Source: CAZASK01 sp964487845
GTDB taxonomy: Bacteria; Chlamydiota; Chlamydiia; Chlamydiales; FEN-1388
Direction of reading: 5' to 3'
Assembly: GCA_964487845.1 (NCBI GenBank)
Contig: CAZASK010000015.1
Span: 1-39,522 of the forward strand
DNA: 39,522 nucleotides
The translations under genes were made by a program, and so were the position numbers. Shown here piece by piece: positions 16,528 to 25,700 of the stretch (the first letter of the stretch is position 1; every line of letters begins with the position of its first letter). The notes beneath the pieces were generated by a model. The model saw nothing but the letters and a program-made list of their open reading frames with translations, was not told where the DNA came from and ran no database searches.

Positions 16528-17268
16528 CTACTGCTCCACTTTTCTATAATGAAGCTCTACATTCGCTAATACATCTGTTGCAAAGCGCCCCATATCTGAG
16601 TCAAAAGCATAAATAGAATTTCTCAAGTAGTTATAGCCCACAACAGCAGGGATAGCATCGATCAAACCTATCACAGTGGTGGTCAAGGCAAGCGACAATC
16701 CCCCCAAAATTTCTTGATTCGATCCTGCCATCTGCCCTCCTTGCATCCCTGAAAAGGTGGTCAATATGCCATACACAGTCCCTAGCAGGCCAAGAAATGG
16801 GGCAAGAGTTACAATTGTGGAGAGAATGTAGACATGTTGATCCAAATATTTAGTAAGAGCAGAAATCGTTGACTGGGCACAATTCGCTAAAAGATCGATA
16901 TCAGGAGACGAAAGATAGGCTGTTTGTTTTTTCATCTTCTCTGGCTCATCGACAGCCACTGTTGAATTTTTTTCCATTAATTCCACAGCTCTTTTCTGAA
17001 TTCCCTCATATATAATGAAAAAGGCATTGGGATATTCTGCTGACATTTTTATAGGTGCTTTTACTGTTAAAGGAGAATGCTTTCCATCATGAAATATCTT
17101 CTTAAATTGTGCCGAATCACCACGCACTCTTTTCGTCAGCCATATCTTATAAACAAGAATACTCCAGCTGATAATGGATAAGAAAACGAGAAGTAAAAAA
17201 ATAGCTTTCCCAATGAGATCGGAATCGGTATAAGCATCAAAAAATGGATTAGCAGCGAAATAAGTCAC
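16528..17268 (-). CDS. exbB: MotA/TolQ/ExbB proton channel protein
   Basis: I choose the GTG at 17266-17268. AAGGAG (complement of 17274-17279) stands five bases in front of it, and a longer frame to 17337 would begin inside the -35 box of the promoter. The resulting 246-residue protein has an N-terminal membrane helix (AIFLLLVFLSIISWSILVYKIW), a cytoplasmic loop, and the conserved membrane pair. The latter contains LAPFLGLLGTVYGILTTF and GGLSLALTTTVIGLIDAIPAVVGYNYL. It forms the pentameric channel with ExbD and powers the TolA-like protein. It is the first gene of the seven-gene envelope operon. Confidence 0.95.
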   Translation of the reverse strand: MTYFAANPFFDAYTDSDLIGKAIFLLLVFLSIISWSILVYKIWLTKRVRGDSAQFKKIFHDGKHSPLTVKAPIKMSAEYPNAFFIIYEGIQKRAVELMEKNSTVAVDEPEKMKKQTAYLSSPDIDLLANCAQSTISALTKYLDQHVYILSTIVTLAPFLGLLGTVYGILTTFSGMQGGQMAGSNQEILGGLSLALTTTVIGLIDAIPAVVGYNYLRNSIYAFDSDMGRFATDVLANVELHYRKVEQ

Positions 17269-17308
17269 GTTTTCTCCTTGACTCGTGTTTTTAAGCAAGC
17301 TACGATCC

Positions 17309-17337
17309 TTTATATAAGTAAGATGAGTTATTCTCAA
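17309..17337 (-). promoter_or_regulatory. Sigma70/sigma66-type promoter of the exbB-tol-pal operon
   Basis: On the minus strand TTGAGA (complement of 17332-17337) and TATAAA (complement of 17309-17314) are separated by exactly 17 bases, each 5 of 6 against consensus. Transcription would begin near 17302, leaving a leader of about 34 bases with a strong ribosome binding site before the exbB GTG. The same 88-base gap must hold the divergent dsbD promoter; TTGACT (17278-17283) and TACGAT (17301-17306), 17 bases apart, are a weaker candidate. Confidence 0.6.
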
Positions 17338-17356
17338 TTACAGTTATGGAGTAAGG

Positions 17357-19540
17357 ATGACTATGGCGTATATCTACAGAAAAAGTCTTTTTTTTATCCT
17401 TATGCTTGTAGCGGCATGGCTACCTTCCTCCATATATGCTTCTGACCAAGAGCCCGTACAGATCGATATTCTCACGGAGAGCAGCACGATATCTGCCGAC
17501 GCTACTTTTTGGACGCTCGTCCACTTCAAGTTAGATCCAGGCTGGCACCTCTACTGGGAAAACCCAGGCGATGCTGGCGCCCCTCCGCAGATTTCCTGGA
17601 CACTCCCTGAAGGATTTGAAGCCCAGGCGCCCATCTTTACAACTCCCCATGCATTTTCGATAGAGAATACAACCTATTTTGGCTACGACAATGAAATGTC
17701 ACTGCTCATACCGATTAAGTCAGCGCCCCATCTTGCAAGCAATAGCTGTGTTACACTAGATGCTGAGATCTCCTATGTCGCCTGCAAAACACTCTGTGTT
17801 CCAGGAAAATGGAAAGGGAGCATCTCTTTATCTACTGCCGATCAGCCTATCATCAACCCCGCTGTATCTCAGCAATTTATAAAGGCTCGAGCAGAGATTC
17901 CTCATGTAATAGCGGATGTAAGCTATGAACTTCATGAAAAATCCATAGAGATTATAGTCCCGCTACAAGATTCTTTTTCGTCGATTGAGACTGTACAATT
18001 TTATCCACACAAAAAATCTCTTGCTCCTCTGCAAGAGAAAATAGAGTCAAAAATCGAAAATAGTGGACACACGGCAGTCATCTCTCTTCCAATAGACTCT
18101 TCGTCAATCAGCCAAAATGTTCTAAGCGGGATACTTGTCATCACAGGTCAGGAAGGCAAACATCTTTCGCTCGTTGTAGACACCACGTTTACACAGCCAG
18201 AGGCTGTTCAAAAAAATGTTCCACCTGTCTCAAATATCATTCCCTCGCAAGAGTTTATTGAAAAGGAGGTAGAGGGGATAAAAAAGCTTATGAATACAGA
18301 CATGGCAACTATTCTTCTTTTTGCCTTTGTAGGCGGCCTCATCTTAAACCTCATGCCTTGTGTCCTCCCTGTCATCAGCATCAAACTCGTGCACTATATT
18401 CAGATGCGCGGACAAAACTACTGGACTCAACTCAAGCATGGACTTTCATTTAGCCTTGGCATTCTGCTCTCATTCTGGATTCTTGCTGCCATCATCTTTG
18501 GCCTGCAGACGACTGGCAAAGTTGTAGGATGGGGATTTCAATTACAAGAACCCATTTTTGTCTCGTTTCTCATCATTATTATATTTGTGTTGTCGCTGAG
18601 CCTTTTTGGTGTCTTTGATTTTGGACTTAAAATGGCTTCCCTCGCTGCAGAATTGGAAGAAAATAACCGTATTTCATCACAAGCCTCTGCTGCTCCATCC
18701 ATATGGGCTTCATTTTTAAGCGGTGTATTAACAACATTTGTTGCTTCTCCATGCACAGGCCCTCTTTTAGGATCAGCACTCGGATTTACAGCAACGCAAG
18801 ATCCCGCTTTTTCATTTTTGATTTTCTCATCACTCGGACTTGGCATGGCATTCCCCTATCTCATGCTTTCTCTCTTTCCAGGATTTGCCTACCTCATCCC
18901 AAAGCCAGGCCGCTGGATGGTGACATTTAAGCATCTGATGGGATTTTTTATGTTGGCTACGGCTTTATGGCTTATATGGGTGCTGGAAGCAGAAGTGCAG
19001 AAGCTCTCACTGGCCACGCTCTTTTTCTCGTTTTTCTGTATCAGCTTTGGCTTATGGGTCTATGGCACTTTTGGAGGAATAGAAAGAAAACGCCATATTC
19101 GCTCTCTTGCTAGAACGGTTGCACTCGCTATCATCCTCGCAGGAAGTTTTCTTTTAATTAACGATGTGTATCAGACAAAGTACCAACTGCCTGTTGTACA
19201 AGAAAGTCGATGGGAGCCATGGAGTGCTGACAAATTGCAGGGAGATCAGATTGTCTTTGTAAATTTTACGGCAAAGTGGTGCTTGACATGCCAGGTCAAT
19301 AAAACGGTATTAGAAAGCAGCTCCGTACAGCAAGCATTTGAACACTACCACGTGAGAACTCTTGTCGCTGACTGGACAAATGGCGACCCTGAAATCACAA
19401 AAATGATTCACTCGCTTGGCCGAAATGGAGTTCCTGTATATGCTATCTATGGAAAAAACAAAAAGAGCGCTCCACAGATACTTCCCGAGCTTCTCACTCC
19501 TGATATCGTGATCAAAGCGATCGAACAAGCGGACAAATAA
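17357..19540 (+). CDS. dsbD: Thiol:disulfide interchange protein DsbD
   Basis: DsbD moves electrons from cytoplasmic thioredoxin across the inner membrane to periplasmic partners. The 727-residue protein has a signal peptide (about 1-28). A periplasmic alpha domain follows with a CxxxC pair (C143, C147, in VACKTLCVPG), the ScsB-like variant rather than the DsbD-alpha pair of E. coli. The membrane domain has its two redox cysteines C335 (NLMPCVLPV) and C466 (ASPCTGPLLG). A C-terminal thioredoxin-like domain contains WCLTC (C642, C645). GGAG at 17348-17351 stands five bases before the ATG. It is divergent from exbB and followed after eight bases by tatD, the same neighbours as in Chlamydia (CT595). 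Confidence 0.95.
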   Translation: MTMAYIYRKSLFFILMLVAAWLPSSIYASDQEPVQIDILTESSTISADATFWTLVHFKLDPGWHLYWENPGDAGAPPQISWTLPEGFEAQAPIFTTPHAFSIENTTYFGYDNEMSLLIPIKSAPHLASNSCVTLDAEISYVACKTLCVPGKWKGSISLSTADQPIINPAVSQQFIKARAEIPHVIADVSYELHEKSIEIIVPLQDSFSSIETVQFYPHKKSLAPLQEKIESKIENSGHTAVISLPIDSSSISQNVLSGILVITGQEGKHLSLVVDTTFTQPEAVQKNVPPVSNIIPSQEFIEKEVEGIKKLMNTDMATILLFAFVGGLILNLMPCVLPVISIKLVHYIQMRGQNYWTQLKHGLSFSLGILLSFWILAAIIFGLQTTGKVVGWGFQLQEPIFVSFLIIIIFVLSLSLFGVFDFGLKMASLAAELEENNRISSQASAAPSIWASFLSGVLTTFVASPCTGPLLGSALGFTATQDPAFSFLIFSSLGLGMAFPYLMLSLFPGFAYLIPKPGRWMVTFKHLMGFFMLATALWLIWVLEAEVQKLSLATLFFSFFCISFGLWVYGTFGGIERKRHIRSLARTVALAIILAGSFLLINDVYQTKYQLPVVQESRWEPWSADKLQGDQIVFVNFTAKWCLTCQVNKTVLESSSVQQAFEHYHVRTLVADWTNGDPEITKMIHSLGRNGVPVYAIYGKNKKSAPQILPELLTPDIVIKAIEQADK

Positions 19541-19548
19541 CAGAGCAT

Positions 19549-20316
19549 ATGCATATTATCGACTCTCATGCTCATCTAGGTGCAATAGATGAAGATGCTT
19601 TAGAAGCTCTCCTACAAAGAGCTTCTCAAGCCAGCGTTCATACCATTGTGAATATTGCAACGAATGTTGCTACGCTCCAAAAAGGACAGACACTCCTTGC
19701 ACATCAAGACCCAAAAATCTACCTAGCAGCAGCGACTACTCCTCATGATGTCGCAAAAGAAGGCGCTTCATTTTTCCCTCTTGTCGAAGAGGCCGCAAGA
19801 CAGAAAACACTTATTGCTATTGGGGAAACCGGTCTTGACTATCACTACGAGCACTCTCCTAAAGAGACACAAATCTTCTATTTTCGCAAATATCTAGCTC
19901 TTGCCCAAGAGGTATCTCTCCCTGTTATTATTCATTGCCGCAATGCGTTTCAAGACCTCTTTGCTATCATACAAGAGATCGGCGCCAATATCCCCATTTT
20001 GATTCATTGTTTTACAGGGACAAAAGAGGAGGCTCAAAAAGCTCTTCATCTTGGCTGCTATCTTTCTTTGAGTGGAATCGTAACATTTGCAAAAAGTAAA
20101 GAGCTTCAAGAAATAGCCTCCTTTATACCCATGGATCGTTTTCTTATTGAAACAGACACTCCCTATCTTGCTCCTATGCCATACAGAGGAAAGTCAAATG
20201 AACCTTCCTATATCATCGAAACTGCGAGGATGATCGCGGCACTTCGAAATATATCCGTAGATGAGGTTATAGAAGTCACCTCGCGAAATACGAAGAGGTT
20301 TTTTCATGTTCCCTAG
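19549..20316 (+). CDS. tatD: TatD-family metal-dependent hydrolase
   Basis: This 255-residue TIM-barrel metal hydrolase has the TatD motifs in order: DSHAHL (H7, H9), GETGLDYHY (E93), IIHCRNA (H129), LIHCFTG (H153) and ETDTPYLAP (D203). Family members are 3'-5' DNA exonucleases or D-aminoacyl-tRNA deacylase-like enzymes; the exact role is often uncertain. It follows dsbD by eight bases and overlaps the cation efflux gene by 11 bases, so the three genes form one operon. The dsbD-tatD order is conserved in Chlamydia (CT595-CT594). Confidence 0.93.
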   Translation: MHIIDSHAHLGAIDEDALEALLQRASQASVHTIVNIATNVATLQKGQTLLAHQDPKIYLAAATTPHDVAKEGASFFPLVEEAARQKTLIAIGETGLDYHYEHSPKETQIFYFRKYLALAQEVSLPVIIHCRNAFQDLFAIIQEIGANIPILIHCFTGTKEEAQKALHLGCYLSLSGIVTFAKSKELQEIASFIPMDRFLIETDTPYLAPMPYRGKSNEPSYIIETARMIAALRNISVDEVIEVTSRNTKRFFHVP

Positions 20317-21244
20317 TCCTATTCCTCTTTCTGATGAAGTCCTTGTAGCAAGAAAAAAGCGCAATCAGGCACTCACTCGTATTGCTCGCTATGGCATTAT
20401 TATTAGACTCTGTATTGGCATTGCAGAACTTATTGGATACTATGCCTTTGATAGTGCTGTCTTGCTGATGGATGCGCTCTCTACTTTCGCTGATGTCGCA
20501 GCAAGCGCTATTCTCATTTTCTCTATAAAGATCGCTGATCGTCCCCCTGATAGCAATCATCCATTTGGCCATGGAAGATTCGAGCCATTGGTGGGATTGC
20601 AGCTGGCCGTCTTCTTAGTTCTTGGCGGCTCTTGGATGCTCTGGCAACAGCTTCACACTCTCATCAGCCCTATAAAACATGAAATCATCCATTCTTCAGC
20701 ATTTGTACTTCCATTTCTTGCTGTTATTTTACTCGAACTAGGATTTCGAAAAATGATACACATCGCACGAAAAGAGCATAGCCCTGCCCTTGAGGCAGAG
20801 GCGTATCATTTTCGTATCGACAGCCTCAACAGTGTGATGGCATTGATCGCCCTTGCTCTTGCAGCGCTTATGCCTACGAGTAGCTATCTCTTTGACCATG
20901 TTGGCGCGATGGCGATTGCTATTTTTATGGTAGGTGTTGGAGTATTTGCTGCACGAAACAACATTCATCAGCTACTCGATCACACCCCAGGACAAGAATA
21001 TTTTTCCTTAGTACAATCTGTCACACGAAGTGTTCCTGGAGTTTTGGGCACAGAAAAAATCAGGATTCAGCAATATGGCCCTGATGCACATGTGGATATC
21101 GATGTAGAAGTAGACCCGAAACTTCCTGTAGATGCCGCCCACGCTATCAGCCAACAGGTTCGTTCAGCTATACAAACCGCATGGCCTCAGGTACGCGACG
21201 TGACCGTACATATCGAGCCATTCTATGAAAATGACCATTTATAA
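20306..21244 (+). CDS. Cation diffusion facilitator (CDF) family metal efflux protein
   Basis: The 312-residue protein has about six membrane helices and a C-terminal cytoplasmic domain of about 80 residues (IRIQQYGPDAHVDIDVEVDP), typical of FieF/CzcD-like CDF antiporters. The conserved DSNHPFGHGRFE (82-93) follows helix 2, and helix 5 has the H168-x3-D172 metal pair. In helix 2 the usual D/H-x3-D is S59-x3-D63, so one ligand of the transport site is a serine. Metal specificity may therefore differ from zinc or iron exporters, or activity may be reduced. It overlaps tatD by 11 bases and is convergent with the kinase gene (six-base overlap). Confidence 0.9.
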   Translation: MFPSPIPLSDEVLVARKKRNQALTRIARYGIIIRLCIGIAELIGYYAFDSAVLLMDALSTFADVAASAILIFSIKIADRPPDSNHPFGHGRFEPLVGLQLAVFLVLGGSWMLWQQLHTLISPIKHEIIHSSAFVLPFLAVILLELGFRKMIHIARKEHSPALEAEAYHFRIDSLNSVMALIALALAALMPTSSYLFDHVGAMAIAIFMVGVGVFAARNNIHQLLDHTPGQEYFSLVQSVTRSVPGVLGTEKIRIQQYGPDAHVDIDVEVDPKLPVDAAHAISQQVRSAIQTAWPQVRDVTVHIEPFYENDHL

Positions 21245-22438
21245 TGTTTTACCCCAGATTTTATCTTCTACGATTTGTGCTGCCGTGTATCTTTTTTTTA
21301 CGTCAGGATCAAGCATCTTCAAGATAAGTCCAAAGAGCGAGTAGAACTCGTGATCTTGTTGTTTTTCAATCTGCTCTACAAAATCTAAAATAGATTTTTG
21401 ATGATTGATAACCGCCTGAAGAAACTCCTTTGAAATACTCCTTATATCTTGTACTCTTTTTAAAAAACTCACCCAAACTGGGTCTTCTTTCAGGAGGAGG
21501 CTATACATAGCAATTCCGAGAGCGTACACATCATGTGCGCGCCTATCATATTCTTTTGTGTCTACCCATGAAAGATCTGTGTCATGAAGGTGCTGGATTG
21601 ATTCAGGAGGATAGGTCCATAAGCAGGCGTTGTTGATAACATAAGGCGTCTTGCACACTTGCTCAGCAGAAAGCCTGCGAGACTCGACTTTATTTTTTGA
21701 AAGAAATGCAAAATCACATAAGGCGCCATGTAAAGCGCCACTCTCTTTACTTTTGTAGAGGATGTTGCGTTCTGTAATATCACCATGCACTACCCCTTGA
21801 TCATGCAGCTTTTGTAGGGCGCGTGCGGTATCATATATGATATTTTTCACATCTGAAAGCGAATAGTTGCATAATTTATTTTTTCTCAGAACTTCAATAT
21901 TTCCATCAAATTTCTCAGAAAGAATAACCGATTTTTTTCTATTACTTTTTGTTTTATACGAAAATGCTGCAAATATTTTCCCCAAGCCTGCAGAATCGCT
22001 GTACCATATATTTGCTTTGATCTCCTCTTTATAAATAGAGCGATTTTTCCGACTACTTAACTTGATTATAGAAACAGCTATATCTATTTTTGAACAAATA
22101 GCGGTACAACATTTTTTCGTCCCTCCTATTATGGGAGGTGATTCTTGCTCAGCTTCTCTGGTGAGGATATAGGCGATTTTTTTTTGAGGATGCAAATATA
22201 AAGATGACACAAGATCATCGCCTCGCTTTAAAAACACACGATCTTTATCTGCAAAAAAATGAAGTGCTTTTTCGATGATAAGAGCTGTTGTGTAGGAAAA
22301 AAAATTTTTCCCCACTTCGTGACGCAGGATTGCCCTGCCTTCAATTTCTTCTTCTTTCGGAAGCTTTTCTTTTATATCGGCATATATACATTCGTAAGGG
22401 CGCCCAAATGTATAGGTAATAGACTCTAAATTATTCAT
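21239..22438 (-). CDS. Eukaryotic-type protein kinase-like protein (effector candidate)
   Basis: The C-terminal 280 residues have a protein kinase layout: a Gly-rich turn GGTKKC (105-110), a possible ATP-binding lysine K126, and the catalytic loop VVHGDITERN with D220 and N225. They also show a metal site written DFA (242-244) instead of DFG, YPPES (276-280) in place of APE, and the helix-F aspartate D303 in DVYALG. The N-terminal 100 residues match nothing I recognise. HGD in place of HRD occurs in active bacterial kinases, while DFA is less usual, so activity is uncertain. GAGG precedes the ATG by about seven bases. It opens the effector-like part of the window and could be a secreted host-directed kinase. 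Confidence 0.8.
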   Translation of the reverse strand: MNNLESITYTFGRPYECIYADIKEKLPKEEEIEGRAILRHEVGKNFFSYTTALIIEKALHFFADKDRVFLKRGDDLVSSLYLHPQKKIAYILTREAEQESPPIIGGTKKCCTAICSKIDIAVSIIKLSSRKNRSIYKEEIKANIWYSDSAGLGKIFAAFSYKTKSNRKKSVILSEKFDGNIEVLRKNKLCNYSLSDVKNIIYDTARALQKLHDQGVVHGDITERNILYKSKESGALHGALCDFAFLSKNKVESRRLSAEQVCKTPYVINNACLWTYPPESIQHLHDTDLSWVDTKEYDRRAHDVYALGIAMYSLLLKEDPVWVSFLKRVQDIRSISKEFLQAVINHQKSILDFVEQIEKQQDHEFYSLFGLILKMLDPDVKKRYTAAQIVEDKIWGKTL

Positions 22439-22716
22439 GAGGACCTCTTCGAAAGCTTCATGTGTTACTCATCTTACGCACTTGTGATGGCTCTACTTTA
22501 TTTGCGTTATCGTTCAGCCAGAAAGATTTTTTTGACGTGGATTGTCCCTTTATTAAATCAAACTCTAGGGCTGACGTCAAATAATAAGATCAGCCGCAAA
22601 ATAAGCAGATTGTGAAACATAGAAAAATATCAAAAATTAAGTTGAAATTCCCCCATAAACGTGCATGATCGCATGCATGAGAAGAAGCCATAACTCTTAT
22701 AGATAAGGAATGCCTC
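22439..22716. other. Divergent intergenic region with operator-like inverted repeats
   Basis: This 278-base gap separates two divergent effector-like genes and must hold both promoters. I see a perfect repeat TGCATG-ATCG-CATGCA at 22662-22677, 39 bases before the 1368-aa gene, and a looser pair TTTGACGT (22531-22538) / ACGTCAAA (22574-22581). Either could be a regulator site. An open frame of 42 codons starts at ATG 22487 without a ribosome binding site; I do not consider it a gene. Confidence 0.4.
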
Positions 22717-25700
22717 ATGGTAGACAACGTTGGAAAGAAGATAGACTCAGCAGAAGAACTTAAAAATTTTTTTAATCAAAAAGATCGCAAGGGCCGTTTA
22801 GTACTGAAAGGCGGTGAATTATTTTCAAAAGAACTCCGTTGGTATCATGTTTTAGGAGCAAAATTAGGTTTTGGAGGCGCTGCCCTCAGAAGAATTGTAG
22901 CATTTGCAGAAAAAAAAGAGTGGGACACAAGCCCACTAACAGCTGCTGTGGACAAACATAACAAAAAATTCTTCAAAAGAAAGATTACTCTCGCCACAAT
23001 GAAACATACTGTTCCTGAAGAGCAAAAGAAGTTTATCGAAAAGCAGTTTACTGATCGTTCCTTATCGAATTCTGTTTCAAGCAATAAGGGTAAATCATCA
23101 AGCAGAACTCTCTATCAAGCCCCGCAAAAGAATATCAAAAATGAGCAGACTGAAAAATCTACGAATATCTCGACAAGCAAACCTATACAAGCAACTTTAT
23201 CACAGAAACCTGCTCCTCAACAATCAATTCTAGAGAAAAAGAAACAAAAAGCGCAAAATGATATTGAGTGGAAAGTGAGACAAGAGCTTTTACCGTACCT
23301 CAATCGTAAAAAGATACCCTCTGATGCAAGAAAACCACTATTGGAGATTCTGAAGGCTGAGTTATCGAACCAAGGCAGCAGTGAGATATTCACAGATAGA
23401 GAAATTGAAATCATTGCCTGCAAAGAATACTTAAAAATGGGTATGGGTTATTACAAAGTAAAATCTGGAGAGGAGAAAAATCAATTTAGAAGTGCGTTTT
23501 TAGAGGCTGCCAAAAAAGATTTTAGTACAGAATTTTTATCCGACACAGAAGGCCTCAATAAAATATTCATTGAAGTAGGGCTTGATCCGATGTTAGAGGA
23601 ACAGACTCACTCACAGCCATCTAGTCATACGCACATTCAACAACCTTCGATACAACCACCCCCAGAAAAACCACCTACACACACGCCCCTTCCCTCTATA
23701 CACATTCAGCAATCAGAGAACCTCCCACCATTGGATTCAAACAATATCGGACAATTGATAAACGAATATATGAGCCAGGATGTAATGAATGTCAGAAGCC
23801 ACGGCGCTGCAATCTTATTTGTAAAAGAACAATGTACCGTCTCTTCAGAACAAGAACAGCTTATCACTCAAGCATATGACGCTTATTTTCAAAATCTTAT
23901 CAAATCGGCACAATCATCTACAAAGATCGTAGAGCCGCCGCAGCAAGTGCAAAAAAGCAGTTATGCCGAAAACCTGACACAGCTAGGTATTGGTAATATA
24001 GAAGACCCGAAAAGCATATGGACATTTTTCTGGTCAAAAGACAGCTCTTTCTCATCAGACGTTATGGGGTATGACAAGGCAAGAAAGCAATGGAAAGTAT
24101 TTTTTAACCCTAAAAAAGAGCACTTTGAATCTGTCTTACATCGTATTATACAGCGATGTGAAAAAGAGGAAATTCCTTTTACAGGCAAGATCGTCAAATC
24201 TCCTGAGATACAACGCGGTTCTAACCAACCAATGATTGACGATCCATGTGAGCCAAAGATGCTGTTTTACTTTTCAGCAGAGTCAAGTGAAACATCTAAA
24301 GAGCAACTGAGAAAATTTATCGAGGTCATTGAAAAAGAATTTAGCCAAGAAGAAATCAACACCTTTGGCTGCGAAGAGGGAAAGAGGGAAAAGTGGGTCG
24401 AAGACAAGAATAGACCGAACACCTACAGCAAACAATCAGCGCCTCAATCTGGTCCATCATTTACTAAACAACGCAATAAATTAATCTTTTACAGCCAGGG
24501 AGGATTCACCGAATCTGGCCGCGATCAGTTTGTACGGGGATCATTCAACAAACAAGGAATGGAAAAAAAATTTGAAGGGGATAATTATTATCTTTATAAA
24601 GGAGAAGTGGATCCTTTTGCTTCGCAGCACCCAAAAAACCAAGAGGGAATCAAGACCCCCAAAAATATAGATCAGCCGACCACTCCCATTCCAGAAGGTC
24701 AAAGCACGCAAACACTATCAGTCGCCAAAGAGCGGCTGCAACGGTTTGCAGAAAATCAACTTGAGCTACATACAAAAGCAAAAACGAACCAGCAATTGCG
24801 AAATCGTCTCTTTAACGCCAGCTATACTCACAAAGTAGCGCACGCCGAAATCATGTTACGGGAAAAAAATCCTACCGATGAAGAAATCGCTGCCTGCAGC
24901 AATATGAGCATCCATACATTGCGCAGTCAAAGAATTGCTGATTGCTATCTATCTTTATGCCTAGAGCAGAAAAGCGTCATCGAATTCTCCTCAAAGCAAA
25001 TTGCAGAAAAGTTAGGAGTCGATGAACAGACAATAAACCAGTGGCTCGAAAATTCTGAGCGCCTAGTAGAAATACAAAGCAGCTTTACCAAGCTCGGCAC
25101 ACAGTTTGACACTCTTACAAGGCAATCAATAAACACGCAATCTCTTGATGAAAAACAGGCCAAAGAGTTGCTGCATGAGGTAGAAATATTGTTTCAGTAT
25201 GTCGAAAAAAATGTCGACTCATTCTCACAACCTCTTTCGATCCTCAAGTTATTTTCACTCTCTCAAAACCTCTCTGTTATCAATCAAAAAAATGGCTATT
25301 CTCAAGAGCTCTCTGAATTGTCGGTGAAGCTACAAGAAAAATCGCAAGAACTTCTTGGAACAACAATCCAACAGATGGAGCTGCATAGAAAGGGGTCTGT
25401 GTGGAAGATGATGCAAGCGAAAAGCACGCCAGAGGAGCTTCGTAAAATAATATCTTCTCATACCTGGGGGATTGGGAATAATTCCGGACCCAAGGCCACT
25501 GAAGAACCTCGTTCATTCGCATCTATAGACATCGCAAAGAATGTTTTAGAAAATGCAAAAAAACTAAAAACCGAATTAGAAAACAAAAAAGGAAAAGGTG
25601 GTGCTTTAGCAACAAAGATTTCTGACATCGATAATTTTTATAACGACGCAAGTGATGACCAAAAAGCACTCGAAATCTTAATCAGCAAAGTGGATAACGT

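Noticed and set aside
17269..17337. 23-codon N-terminal extension of ExbB
   Set aside because: It would start inside the -35 box of the best promoter in the gap, while GTG 17268 has an ideal AAGGAG.
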